Of a DNA stretch of 52,625 nt, positions 29,063 to 39,605 are shown piece by piece. The stretch is from contig NZ_SNTY01000017.1 of the NCBI RefSeq assembly GCF_004377485.1, forward strand, positions 1 to 52,625. The letters run 5' to 3'. The notes beneath the pieces were generated by a model. The model was not told the DNA's origin. It did not search any database and saw only the letters and a program-made list of their open reading frames with translations. The stretch is from Alkanindiges illinoisensis (GTDB lineage: Bacteria; Pseudomonadota; Gammaproteobacteria; Pseudomonadales; Moraxellaceae). A program made the translations under genes and the position numbers. Position 1 is the stretch's first letter; each line of letters opens with the position of its first letter.

Positions 29063-29689
29063 CTACTGTTTTGCCGGAGAACACTGCATTGCCAGCCATT
29101 GCAGGGCAATAATCATCGGACTATTTTTTAAATATGTAGCCTGACTTAACAATGTATGTAGCTGCTCATATTTTAGCACGTGTAGCCTGATATTTTCTGC
29201 CTCGTCCATGACACCAAAAATCTGGTTTGTGTGACTTAGTTCTGTATCTGCGGCATATAAATGAAACAATTCATTACTAGCTCCGGCAGACGGATAAAAA
29301 CTGAAGATGAACTGCGGATTTTCAATCTGTGTGCCGGCTTCTTCCAGTGCTTCACGGATTACGGTTTGTTCAGCCGTTTCGCCTTCATCCACCAATCCTG
29401 CCACAATTTCCAGTTGCCAGGCGCTGTCTTTATCCTCTATCGCGCCAATCCGGAACTGCTCAATTAAGGCAAACAATTGCTGTTTGGAATCATAGAGCAA
29501 TACACCAGCAGCTTCTGGCCGTCTGACCAGCTCACGTTGAATGGGCTTGCTAAAGCTTTGGTCTTCAAACAGGCGATGGCGGATTTCAAGCTGTTCAATT
29601 TTGGCAAAACCGGAATAAACCATATTGCGGCTTAATATCTCTACGTCGTTGGTTGAAAACATCAGGTATGGATTGTTGGGAGCAGACAT
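29063..29689 (-). CDS. nudF: ADP-ribose pyrophosphatase (Nudix)
   Basis: This 208-residue Nudix hydrolase cleaves ADP-ribose to AMP and ribose 5-phosphate. The Nudix box is complete: G-L-V-D-E-G-E-T followed by REALEEAGT. The family's substrate loop near ELFHLYAAD is present. It heads the nudF-cpdA unit, with tolC further along on the other strand, so this is the familiar tolC-nudF-cpdA neighbourhood with thiC placed in between. Confidence 0.92.
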   Translation of the reverse strand: MSAPNNPYLMFSTNDVEILSRNMVYSGFAKIEQLEIRHRLFEDQSFSKPIQRELVRRPEAAGVLLYDSKQQLFALIEQFRIGAIEDKDSAWQLEIVAGLVDEGETAEQTVIREALEEAGTQIENPQFIFSFYPSAGASNELFHLYAADTELSHTNQIFGVMDEAENIRLHVLKYEQLHTLLSQATYLKNSPMIIALQWLAMQCSPAKQ

Positions 29690-30018
29690 AGTCTATCCTC
29701 AAATAAAAATGATTTTATTTTGAACTTAAAATTTAGTTAAAAATAGAGTGAGCACGGCAGGGGCTTGCGGTTTATGAGCTAATGGTTGAATTAGCCTTCG
29801 GCTCGACCTGAGCGGCATTGCCGCGCAAGTCTTGCGGGATGAGCGTAGCGCAAGGGCAAAACCTGAGCTGCGGCTAAAGCAGCGCAAGAGCCGCAAACTC
29901 GAACACTACTGTCATCAATCCTATGCATCGCAGAAACGGTACACTACAGAATTAGTCCTGTCTCAAACAACGCGACTGACGCTTCACGATAGTAAATGTT
30001 ATCTTGGAGTCAAGCTGT
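29690..30018. repeat. Intergenic region with GC-rich hairpins
   Basis: These 329 bases between nudF and thiC hold no credible gene. The central part (29795-29900) is a run of short inverted repeats, for instance GCGGCATTGCCGC at 29812-29824 and CGCAAGTCTTGCG at 29824-29836, and AGCGCAAG occurs twice. The GCAAG/CTTGC words recall the repeats at 7938 and 32150. It may act as a transcription barrier between the two genes. An AT-rich inverted repeat lies near 29701-29722, close to the likely nudF promoter. Confidence 0.5.
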
Positions 30019-31950
<1,932 letters not shown>

Positions 31951-31980
31951 TCAAGCAAAACCATAAAAAAATATCAGGTA

Positions 31981-32101
31981 CACTAGTCATCTAGTGCTGC
32001 TTGATTCCTACGCTGGTATTAACCAGACAAGACGAAAACCCGAAATTTTTGTGCTGCTCAGGCCAAGGCTTAAAATAGTGTTTTAAGCTTATTTACCCTC
32101 G
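31981..32101 (-). promoter_or_regulatory. TPP riboswitch upstream of thiC (divergent)
   Basis: On the minus strand the 3' half of the aptamer is very clear: the P5 hairpin CTGGTTAATACCAG (32013-32026) followed by CGTAGGAA. The pyrimidine-sensing side is present as GGCCTGAGCAG (CTGAG at 32057-32061), where the consensus is GGCTGAGA. It is preceded by a P3-like stem GCTTAAAA/TTTTAAGC and GAGGGTA. After the aptamer a hairpin CACTAG-ATGA-CTAGTG (31981-31996) and a T-run, plus GGAATCAAGCA that can pair with TGCTTGATCC nearer thiC, suggest the expression platform. It is a less standard version of the element. Confidence 0.78.
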
Positions 32102-32126
32102 CAAAAAATCAAAGATTTTTTCTTGC
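32101..32126. terminator. Terminator-like hairpin upstream of the thiC leader
   Basis: AAAAAATC (32103-32110) pairs with GATTTTTT (32114-32121) around AAA, with GC/TTGC ends. It has U-runs on both strands. It is followed at 32150-32175 by GCAAGACGAAGTAGCTCTGC, a relative of the repeat at 7938-8099. Its role in the thiC-tolC intergenic region is unclear. Confidence 0.4.
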
Positions 32127-32496
32127 GCTCGGACAAATGAGAAGCATCGCTTCGCAAGACGAAGTAGCTCTGCTTAACCCTCGCTCAGGTTCAACGGTAC
32201 TTATACTGCACAAGTGAGTAGTGTGTATAATCTCAGCCTGTTCCACAGGCGCTCCGTCAAGCGGTATGTGCTGTAGATTAGTGGTTAATTGATCAATTGT
32301 CCATGACAGTTGCACAAAACAAAAACGGTATGCAAAACGCCATTGATTGTTCGTTCAACGGTAGCTATTTCGGGCGCAGTTCCACTGTATCAGGCAGTTG
32401 GCTGGCATTCTGAAAACGATCGTTCTATAGATGATAGCGATCCTGATAATCTGGCGCGGCATAGGCTCCACAACAATGAAATGAATAGCATGTGAC

Positions 32497-33927
32497 ATGA
32501 TGAAAAAACAGGCAGCTAAAATCCGGTCAGGATGGTCGGGACAATCAAAGTTATTCTGGGGATGTTTGCTGGCGCTGATGAGTACCTCAGCCAGTACCGC
32601 CGCGTTTGCACAGGACTTGCTGGAAACCTATCGGCAGGCACAGGCGCATGATCCCAGCTGGCAGGTCACAGTAAACCAGTATCTGGCTGATCAGCAGCAG
32701 GAACGGCTGGCACTGGGTGGACTTTTGCCTACCGTTGGCTTATCAGGTGCCATTAACCGTAACCGTTTCCAGTCAGACAATCCGCAAGGCAATATGTTGC
32801 TGGGCCAGCCAGTTAATTCTTCGGCATCTACCAGCCGTCAGGCGGCATTGGCTGTTCGACAACCCCTGTTTCGCATGGACTTGTGGCAGCAGTACCAGCA
32901 GGCCAAGGTTGCTACCAGCCTAAACGACAGCCGTTTTATTAGTGACCAGCAAGATTTTATTTTAAGGGTAGCCGAAGCCTATTTTGAGGTATTGCGTGCA
33001 CAAAACCTGATTGCCACCTTGAACGCCGAACAAACAGCACTACAGCGGCAATTAAACATGATGCAGGCGCGCTTTAAGGAAGGCGTGGTGGCGCGTACGG
33101 ATGTCAGTGAAGCGGCGGCCCAGTACCAGAATGCCGTGGCTAACCGGATTGCTGGTGAAAACCAGGTGATTAATGCGCAGGAAAATCTGGCCATTATTCT
33201 GGGCAATACGCCCGAAAATCTGGCGCCACTTAGCAGTGATTTTGAAGCTGTCTCGCCCGTGCCCAATCAGATTCAGGCCTGGGTTGATCTGGCAAAGCAA
33301 AAAAATCCGCAACTAAGTCAGGCGCGCCTGCAATACCAGGTTGCCGAGAAAAACCGCAAAATCCAGCAGTCCGGCTATTACCCGCAACTGGATGTGGTGG
33401 CACAAACGGGCTGGAACAAGCAAACTCCGGAGAGCCTGATCAGCAACAATGGCCGCAGCAGTGCCATTGGGCTGGAACTCAACCTGCCGCTATACCGTGG
33501 TGGCCGAACCCAGACTGCGGTGACGCAAGCCAGTTATCAGGCGATTGCCGCACGTGACCAGATTGATGTGGCTGAACGGCAGGTTACCGGTTCGGTGCGC
33601 TCCTCATTCATTAACTTAAATACCGACCGTGCCCGCATTGAAGCCCGCCAGCAAGCCATGCAGTCCAGCCGCTTGGTCGCGCAATCATCGCAGGCCGGCT
33701 ATGATCTGGGACTGCGTACCATGGTGGATGTGTTGCTGGCGCAGCGTAATTCCTTTGCTGCCGAGCAGGATTATATTAATGCCCGCTATGATTATGTGCT
33801 CAATATGCTGCGGCTAAAACATGCCACAGGACAACTGGATACTGATGCGCTGGCAGAAATCAATCAGTGGCTGGACAACTCCCTTGCTGGGAATGCCTCA
33901 GTAACTAAGCCATCAACGGATCAATAA
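32497..33927 (+). CDS. tolC: TolC family outer-membrane efflux channel
   Basis: This 476-residue outer-membrane factor has a signal peptide ending near STAAFAQD and then two tandem OEP repeats (about 35-225 and 250-450) that form the trimeric barrel and alpha-helical tunnel. Typical segments are LLETYRQAQAHDPSW, VRQPLFRMD and VGLRTMVDVLLAQRN-like sequence near the end. It serves RND and ABC export systems and type I secretion. It is a single gene here; no pump genes adjoin. Its position near nudF and cpdA supports the tolC name. Two ATGs stand in tandem at the start. Confidence 0.93.
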   Translation: MMKKQAAKIRSGWSGQSKLFWGCLLALMSTSASTAAFAQDLLETYRQAQAHDPSWQVTVNQYLADQQQERLALGGLLPTVGLSGAINRNRFQSDNPQGNMLLGQPVNSSASTSRQAALAVRQPLFRMDLWQQYQQAKVATSLNDSRFISDQQDFILRVAEAYFEVLRAQNLIATLNAEQTALQRQLNMMQARFKEGVVARTDVSEAAAQYQNAVANRIAGENQVINAQENLAIILGNTPENLAPLSSDFEAVSPVPNQIQAWVDLAKQKNPQLSQARLQYQVAEKNRKIQQSGYYPQLDVVAQTGWNKQTPESLISNNGRSSAIGLELNLPLYRGGRTQTAVTQASYQAIAARDQIDVAERQVTGSVRSSFINLNTDRARIEARQQAMQSSRLVAQSSQAGYDLGLRTMVDVLLAQRNSFAAEQDYINARYDYVLNMLRLKHATGQLDTDALAEINQWLDNSLAGNASVTKPSTDQ

Positions 33928-34033
33928 GTACCAGCAACGCCATCTGCTCAAACCATGGCCACTGGTAGTATTCCATGATCCAGTCTGTCAATGAGGCTGG
34001 GTTGCAGGGTTAGGACGAGAGATGGCAGGGTAA

Positions 34034-34069
34034 CTGTCATCAAAATGTCATTAAATTTTGTTGTAATAT
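34034..34069 (+). promoter_or_regulatory. Pho box and -10 element upstream of phoU
   Basis: CTGTCAT (34034-34040) and ATGTCAT (34045-34051) are separated by CAAA, which is the two-times-seven Pho box with an 11-base period. A -10-like TAATAT lies at 34064-34069, 12 bases after the box, the spacing used by PhoB-activated promoters. phoU begins 28 bases further on. PhoB control under phosphate starvation is therefore expected. Confidence 0.85.
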
Positions 34070-34096
34070 TTGCTAAAAAATTGAACAGGTTTGTTT

Positions 34097-34894
34097 ATGC
34101 CTACCACCAATAAAGCGGTGTTTAATCACCATATCTCCTCCCAGTTTAATGAAAACCTGCAAGACGTGAACACCCAGTTCATGAGTATGGGCGGACTGGT
34201 GGAGCAACAGGTGGCCAATGCCATCCATGCTTTGCTGGAAACTGATGCTGCGCTGGCGCTTAAAGTGCAGTATGAAGACCAGATCGTCAACAAGATGGAA
34301 ACCCAGATTGATGAAGCGCTGACCCTGATTCTGGCACGTCGTCATCCGGCAGCCAGTGATCTGCGTATGGTGATTGCCATTAGCAAGGCCAATACTGATC
34401 TTGAGCGCATCGGCGATGAAGCAGCCAAGATTGCCCGCATTGCACAGACCCTGTGTGAAGAAGGGGAATCGCCGCGTGGCTACATGGAAACCCGGCATAT
34501 TGGCAATCAGGTGCGGGTGATGATCCATGAAGCGCTGGATGCCTTTGCCCGTCTGGATGACGAGCAGGCTTTGCGGGTCATGCAGGCCGATGCCGATATT
34601 GACCGCGAATATCAATCCGCAACCCGTACCCTCATGACGTACATGATGGAAGACCCGCGCCATATCAGCCGGGTCATTAACGTGCTATGGATTTTGCGTT
34701 CGCTGGAACGTGTGGGTGACCATGCGCGTAATATTGCCGAACAGGTCATTTACATGGTGAAAGGACTTGATGTGCGCCACACCAGCTATGAAGCCATTGA
34801 AAAGAAAATTCATGGTGACAACTATGCTGGCAATGGGAATAGTGCTGCTGATTCAAATGGTACTGGTTCAACAGCTGATGGCTCAAACAGCTGA
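34097..34894 (+). CDS. phoU: Phosphate signalling regulator PhoU
   Basis: This protein of about 265 residues is built of two three-helix PhoU repeats (about 20-105 and 120-215), with the metal-binding patterns of the family (DLRMVIAISKANTDLERIGDEA and LRSLERVGDHARNIAEQ). PhoU links the Pst phosphate transporter to PhoR and keeps the Pho regulon off in high phosphate. No pst genes adjoin; the gene stands alone behind its own Pho box. The ATG at 34097 is preferred to a TTG at 34091. The C-terminus is a Ser/Asn/Gly-rich tail. The 16-base tandem repeat at 34872-34903 spans the stop codon. Confidence 0.94.
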   Translation: MPTTNKAVFNHHISSQFNENLQDVNTQFMSMGGLVEQQVANAIHALLETDAALALKVQYEDQIVNKMETQIDEALTLILARRHPAASDLRMVIAISKANTDLERIGDEAAKIARIAQTLCEEGESPRGYMETRHIGNQVRVMIHEALDAFARLDDEQALRVMQADADIDREYQSATRTLMTYMMEDPRHISRVINVLWILRSLERVGDHARNIAEQVIYMVKGLDVRHTSYEAIEKKIHGDNYAGNGNSAADSNGTGSTADGSNS

Positions 34895-34925
34895 TGGCTC
34901 AAACAGCTAGCTGAATTTAAGCCAT

Positions 34926-34964
34926 AAAAAAGCCCGTGGCTTGTGATAGACCGCGGGCTTTTTT
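34926..34964. terminator. Bidirectional terminator after phoU
   Basis: AAAAAAGCCCG (34926-34936) pairs with CGGGCTTTTTT (34954-34964), followed or preceded by A/T runs. It serves phoU and the convergent small periplasmic gene. Confidence 0.92.
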
Positions 34965-34993
34965 ACTGGGCTTATGAAGGATAAACCAAATAC

Positions 34994-35299
34994 TTAAAAC
35001 TCAATCTTGGTGACAACATCAGCATTGGCATTCAGATCTTCCAGATGCTGGCTTTCAATCGTTAACTTGGCAGTCTTGGCTTTAACGCTGGCTGGTACAG
35101 CTTCCTGTTCAGACCATTCTTCACAATAGGTATCATCCGCGCAAATGGCTGTCTGTGCCTTGTTATTGGCGGTAAAAGCCAGCTGGCAATAATCGCCACT
35201 ACAGTCCAGACCCGTGAGGGTTGCTTCAACAGGGGCAGCAACGGCAGCACTGGTGGCAAGAACCAGACTACTGGCAACAAACAAAAAACGCTTTAACAT
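34994..35299 (-). CDS. Small periplasmic protein, unknown
   Basis: This 101-residue protein has a clear signal peptide (MLKRFLFVASSLVLATSAAVAA, cleavage near residue 22). The mature part has four cysteines (DCSGDYC and ICADDTYC) that could form two disulfides, and an acidic character. I do not recognise the family. The gene is convergent with phoU and preceded by about 300 bases of AT-rich intergenic DNA, so it is probably transcribed alone. Confidence 0.75.
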   Translation of the reverse strand: MLKRFLFVASSLVLATSAAVAAPVEATLTGLDCSGDYCQLAFTANNKAQTAICADDTYCEEWSEQEAVPASVKAKTAKLTIESQHLEDLNANADVVTKIEF

Positions 35300-35507
35300 G
35301 ACGACAGCTCCAAAAGCATGGCAAGGAATGGCTAAAATTTGTGCGAAATATAGAGTATTTTGTGATCAATGACAAATAAATAATATGACTGGTGAAATCA
35401 ATCACACGTCTTGCTTTTAAAGCTGAATAGGCCTGCAAAAAATGATAAAAATGTAGAGCCAATACTCTAATAATTAAAGGAAAATAAAATGAATATAAAT
35501 CAAATAA

Positions 35508-35544
35508 AAGCTAGACCACTTGGTCTGTTTTGGTAGTCTAGCTT
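35508..35544. repeat. Nested inverted repeat with a possible 15-codon ORF
   Basis: The outer arms AAGCTAGAC (35508-35516) and GTCTAGCTT (35536-35544) enclose the palindrome AGACCACTTGGTCT. A tiny plus-strand frame starts at ATG 35490 after AAAGGAAAATAAA and ends in the hairpin at TAG 35535-35537, reading MNINQIKARPLGLFW. It resembles a leader-peptide arrangement, but no plus-strand gene follows. The rest of the 300-base stretch between yggX and the periplasmic gene shows nothing else. Confidence 0.4.
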
Positions 35545-35596
35545 GTATAAAACCACTTAAAGATGGCCTATAACTTTAGTCGTATAAGCCGCTCAA

Positions 35597-35884
35597 TCAG
35601 GCTGAATTGCCCTTGTCTTGAGTTTCAGTCCAGCCTTCGGCTTTTTCCACGTCCTGATTGGTGAAAAACTTTTCGCGTTGTTCTTCCAGAAAAGTACGGG
35701 CAGCCGGTTCAAAGGCATTCAGGCGTTTTTCATTAATCAGCAGGGTCTGGTGCTTTAGCCATTCCTGCCAGGCCTGCTTGGACACATGCTCAAAAACGTC
35801 CTGTCCCTTAGGGCCGGGGAATGGTGCAAATTCCAGCCCTTCCATGTCTTTTTGGTACTTTCGGCAAAATACGGTGCGGGTCAT
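35597..35884 (-). CDS. yggX: Iron-sulfur oxidative damage protection protein
   Basis: This 95-residue protein begins [25 protein letters not shown] and continues with [18 protein letters not shown], the hallmark of YggX. It helps protect and traffic labile iron-sulfur clusters in the cytoplasm. The conserved cysteine (Cys7) is present and length is standard. It lies downstream of argH on the same strand with about 95 bases between. AGAGAG precedes the ATG. Confidence 0.95.
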   Translation of the reverse strand: MTRTVFCRKYQKDMEGLEFAPFPGPKGQDVFEHVSKQAWQEWLKHQTLLINEKRLNAFEPAARTFLEEQREKFFTNQDVEKAEGWTETQDKGNSA

Positions 35885-35923
35885 GTCATCTCTCTATATG
35901 GTGGTTATTAAAACTAGCCTGGA

Positions 35924-35942
35924 CCCTCTTTGGTAAAGAGGG
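35924..35942 (-). terminator. Hairpin between argH and yggX
   Basis: CCCTCTTT pairs perfectly with AAAGAGGG around three bases. No T-run follows directly on the minus strand, so this may be an attenuator or weak terminator rather than a strong one. Confidence 0.4.
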
Positions 35943-35978
35943 AACTTCTACCTTTAACAAGAAAAGATTGGGAAGCGG

Positions 35979-37445
35979 TTAAAGCTGTGCAATTCGCTGC
36001 TGGGCGCGCTCAATGGCAGCTTTTACCTGTGCCGGTGCAGTACCCCCAATATGATCCCGTGCGGACACCGAACCTTCCAGTGTCAGGACGGCAAATACAT
36101 CATCGGTAATCTTGTCAGAAAATTGCTGGAGCTGCTGTAGTGACAGTTCAGATAAATCTTTGTCTTCACGTACGCCTAAAGCAACTGCTTTGCCGACAAT
36201 CTCATGGGCATCACGGAAGGCAATACCTTTTTTCACCAGATAATCGGCCAGATCGGTAGCCGTTGAAAAACCACGCAGCGCGGCTTCACGCATTACCGGG
36301 ATATTGGGCTGTAGCGCAGGAATCATGTCAGCAAATGCCAGCAGACAGCCACGCACGGTATCCACCGCATCAAACAATGGTTCCTTGTCTTCCTGATTGT
36401 CCTTGTTATAGGCCAGTGGCTGACCTTTCATCAGGGTGAGCAGGCTCATCAGGTCACCAAATACGCGGCCACTTTTACCACGCACCAGCTCTGGTACATC
36501 CGGGTTTTTCTTTTGCGGCATAATGGATGAACCGGTACAAAAGCGATCCGGAATCTGTACAAACTTGAACTGGGCAGATGTCCATAGAATCAGTTCTTCA
36601 GACATGCGCGACAGGTGCATCATAATTAAAGACGCTGCACTGCTAAATTCAATGGCAAAGTCACGGTCAGACACCGCATCCAGCGAGTTTTCCGAGACGG
36701 CTTCAAAGCCCAGTAGCTCGGCAGTGTAGGCCCGGTTGATGGGATAAGTAGTTCCCGCCAGTGCTGCCGAACCCAGTGGCATGCGATTCACCCGCTTGCG
36801 GCAATCAATCAGGCGCTCGGAGTCACGCACCAGCATTTCAAACCATGCCAGCAGGTGATGGCCAAAAGTAACCGGCTGTGCGGTTTGCAAATGGGTAAAG
36901 CCGGGCATGATGGTATCGGTATGTTTGGCCGCCAGACCCAAAATGCCGCTTTGCAGTTTTTTTAGCAAACCCAGTAATTCATCAATTTCATCACGCAGGT
37001 ACAGGCGGATATCGGTGGCGACCTGATCGTTACGGCTACGGCCAGTATGCAATTTCTTGCCAGTAATGCCAATTCGGTCAGTCAGACGGGCTTCAATATT
37101 CATGTGCACGTCTTCAAGGTCAATGCGCCATTCAAAACGGCCTGCTTCAATATCAGCCTTGATGGCGGTTAACCCGGCAATAATGTCATCGCGTTCCTGA
37201 TGGGTGAGCACGCCAACCGAGGCCAGCATGGTGGCATGGGCGATGGAGCCGGCAATATCCTGCTTATAAAAGCGTTGGTCAAATTGCACAGATGCGGTAA
37301 ATTCAGCCACAAAGGCATCAGTCGCTTCACTAAAACGGCCGCCCCACATGCCTGAGGTCGCATGCTCAGCAGGATTAACAGCGCTTTCCCCGGTGGATTG
37401 GTGTGCAGTAGATTGGTGTTCAGCGGATTGAGAGGGTGCGGTCAT
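35979..37445 (-). CDS. argH: Argininosuccinate lyase
   Basis: This 488-residue enzyme of the fumarase/aspartase superfamily splits argininosuccinate into arginine and fumarate. The signature [12 protein letters not shown] and the family start [16 protein letters not shown] are intact. About 30 extra residues rich in Ser, Gln and His (repeating AEHQST / AHQST) precede the conserved start, an extension also known in shorter form in Acinetobacter. It is divergent from algZ. Confidence 0.95.
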   Translation of the reverse strand: MTAPSQSAEHQSTAHQSTGESAVNPAEHATSGMWGGRFSEATDAFVAEFTASVQFDQRFYKQDIAGSIAHATMLASVGVLTHQERDDIIAGLTAIKADIEAGRFEWRIDLEDVHMNIEARLTDRIGITGKKLHTGRSRNDQVATDIRLYLRDEIDELLGLLKKLQSGILGLAAKHTDTIMPGFTHLQTAQPVTFGHHLLAWFEMLVRDSERLIDCRKRVNRMPLGSAALAGTTYPINRAYTAELLGFEAVSENSLDAVSDRDFAIEFSSAASLIMMHLSRMSEELILWTSAQFKFVQIPDRFCTGSSIMPQKKNPDVPELVRGKSGRVFGDLMSLLTLMKGQPLAYNKDNQEDKEPLFDAVDTVRGCLLAFADMIPALQPNIPVMREAALRGFSTATDLADYLVKKGIAFRDAHEIVGKAVALGVREDKDLSELSLQQLQQFSDKITDDVFAVLTLEGSVSARDHIGGTAPAQVKAAIERAQQRIAQL

Positions 37446-37523
37446 ATGGGTATCAGCAAACTAAGGCTAGGCAAAATAAAACCGATTATAGCAAATCCTG
37501 CGCAAAGATCAGCCTCGGCATCC

Positions 37524-38579
37524 ATGAGTACGCCGATGCGTAACCCTATACAAAACAAGGATGCGTTTTTTTTACCGGATTTTACCGAAAACCGTGCTGT
37601 GCTGGAGCTGCTGGTCAGTACCAATCTGCTGGCGGTGATTCTGGCTTTAATTGAAGCCAAGAGCTTGACGGGCCTGCACTGGAGTGGACTGGCCCAGTAC
37701 GTGTTTTTTGTCAACTGGGTGACAGTGTCATTTGCCTGGCTGGCCGACCTGCTGCGTGGCTGGCTGCGTACCCGGCCACGGCTTGAGGCGGTGATCTGGA
37801 GCTTTGTGCTGCTGGAAGGCATTATTGCGATCACAACCATCGTCTGCAATATCGGGCTGGCCTGGGCGCTGGACGTGCAGCATCCGTGGTGGTGGCGCGT
37901 GCTGTATCACCTGATTCTGGGCGGCTGCCTTGGCATGGTGATTATGCGCTACCTGTATGTCCGCGAACAAATGATCAAGCGTCACCGGGCCGAGTTGCTC
38001 TCGCGAATTCAGGCATTGCAGGCCCGCATTCGTCCGCATTTTTTGTTTAATACCATGAATAGTGTGCTAAGCCTGATCCAGATTGACCCGCCCAAGGCTG
38101 AACACATGGTGGAAAACCTGTCGCGCCTGTTTCGGGCCAGCCTGAATGCCAGTGGTGAAATTAGTTTGCTGGATGAAGTTATGCTGTGCAAAAGCTATCT
38201 GGATATTGAATCCATCCGGCTGGGAGATCGTTTACAGGTGGAGTGGCGACTGCCCGATGAGGATGACCTGTATGATGTGAATATTCCGTCACTTACCTTG
38301 CAGCCCCTGCTGGAAAATGCGATTTATCATGGCGTTGAAAGCTTTAGTCACAGTAGTACAATTAGTGTTTTAATCGAGGTGAATGCCAAAGATGTCACAA
38401 TCGTGGTGACAAATCCGTGTCAAACTGGTAAAACAGGCATACGAGCTGGCAATGGGATGGCGCTAGACAATATTCAGGAGCGATTGCAGGCGTATTACGG
38501 GAAACAGGCCCGGTTACAAACGCATCAAACCAATGGATTATTTACGACATATTTAAATTATCCACACGTGGAACAATAA
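37524..38579 (+). CDS. algZ: LytS/AlgZ-type sensor histidine kinase
   Basis: This kinase of about 351 residues has four to five membrane helices in its first 150 residues. The His_kinase domain follows with QARIRPHFLFNTMNSVLSLI (phospho-accepting histidine), and the ATPase domain has PLLENAIYHGVE. It lacks the usual D and F boxes, as AlgZ/FimS does. Paired with AlgR it regulates type IV pili, twitching and, in Pseudomonas, alginate. The frame is open upstream into the divergent argH. I prefer the ATG at 37524 because it gives the family's length; 37446 and 37536 are alternatives, and none has a strong ribosome site. Confidence 0.85.
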   Translation: MSTPMRNPIQNKDAFFLPDFTENRAVLELLVSTNLLAVILALIEAKSLTGLHWSGLAQYVFFVNWVTVSFAWLADLLRGWLRTRPRLEAVIWSFVLLEGIIAITTIVCNIGLAWALDVQHPWWWRVLYHLILGGCLGMVIMRYLYVREQMIKRHRAELLSRIQALQARIRPHFLFNTMNSVLSLIQIDPPKAEHMVENLSRLFRASLNASGEISLLDEVMLCKSYLDIESIRLGDRLQVEWRLPDEDDLYDVNIPSLTLQPLLENAIYHGVESFSHSSTISVLIEVNAKDVTIVVTNPCQTGKTGIRAGNGMALDNIQERLQAYYGKQARLQTHQTNGLFTTYLNYPHVEQ

Positions 38580-38628
38580 AAAAAACATTGGTTATTTCAA
38601 GGATAATCAATGCTGCAAGGAGGAATGC

Positions 38629-39375
38629 ATGAATATTTTGGTTTGTGACGACGAACCATTAGCACGAGAGCGCTTGTCGCGTATGGTCAAGGTGGCAGGC
38701 CACGAGGTGGTTGCCCAGGCCAGTAATGGATTTCAGGCACTGGAACAGGTTCGGCTACATCGCCCTGATGTGGTATTGCTGGATATCCGCATGCCCGAAA
38801 TGAACGGGATTCAGTGCGCTCAGGCCTTGCTTGATCTTGACGTGCCACCAGCCGTAATTTTTGTGACTGCATTTGACCAGCATGCCATTGATGCCTTTAA
38901 CACGCAGGCCATTGGATATTTGCTCAAACCCATCAGTCAGCAGCAACTGGAAAATGCACTAAAGCGTGCCAGCAAGCTTAACAGTGCGCAGGTCAATTCA
39001 CTGCAACAGCACGCGAACGCCAGCGAATCGCCAGACCGTCCTGCCCGCAAACACATTGCTGCCCGTACCCATCGTGGGGTTGAGCTGATTCCCATTGAAA
39101 ATATTTATTATTTTCTGGCTGACCAGAAATATGTCACCGTGCGCCATTCGGGCGGGCAGGTACTGATTGATGAAACCCTCAAGGATCTTGAAAACGAGTT
39201 CCATGACCGTTTTATCCGGATTCACCGTAATGCCTTGCTAGCCATACCTTATCTGGAAGGGCTGGAGTTTGTAGGCACTGGCCAGTATCAGGTACGCTGC
39301 CGTGGGATTAATGAGCGTCTGGCGGTGAGCCGTCGCCATTTACCGCAATTACGGGAAAAAATTCATCATATTTAA
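38629..39375 (+). CDS. algR: LytTR-family response regulator AlgR
   Basis: This 248-residue protein has a receiver domain (phospho-acceptor Asp52 in LLDIRMPEMNG) and a C-terminal LytTR DNA-binding domain (about 145-245, containing YFLADQKYVTVRH and FIRIHRNALLAIPYL). It is the partner of the AlgZ-type kinase directly upstream; a perfect AAGGAGG lies before the ATG. In relatives AlgR acts on fimU-pilV-type genes and on virulence and haem-linked genes. hemC follows, as in Pseudomonas. Confidence 0.92.
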   Translation: MNILVCDDEPLARERLSRMVKVAGHEVVAQASNGFQALEQVRLHRPDVVLLDIRMPEMNGIQCAQALLDLDVPPAVIFVTAFDQHAIDAFNTQAIGYLLKPISQQQLENALKRASKLNSAQVNSLQQHANASESPDRPARKHIAARTHRGVELIPIENIYYFLADQKYVTVRHSGGQVLIDETLKDLENEFHDRFIRIHRNALLAIPYLEGLEFVGTGQYQVRCRGINERLAVSRRHLPQLREKIHHI

Positions 39376-39440
39376 GAAAGCAGTTCACTGACAGTTGTTT
39401 TAGCCGTTATTTTAAAGGCACCAGCACAGTCTTTGCGAGT

Positions 39441-39475
39441 ACCAGACCTTGGTGTTGTCAGGGTCTGGTTTTTTT
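39441..39475 (+). terminator. Terminator between algR and hemC
   Basis: ACCAGACC (39441-39448) pairs with GGTCTGGT (39462-39469) and runs into seven T. It ends the algZR unit; hemC must then start from a promoter in the next 130 bases. Confidence 0.9.
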
Positions 39476-39605
39476 ATGTCTAGGCTTAACTGGCAAAATG
39501 GCGCTTGGTTGACATCCGCCGCCATAACTTGAGCCTGTGACGCAAATTTGGCATGCTACCCCTTATCAATGTCTCGTACAGGCTTAACCACAGGATACCC
39601 AGTTG

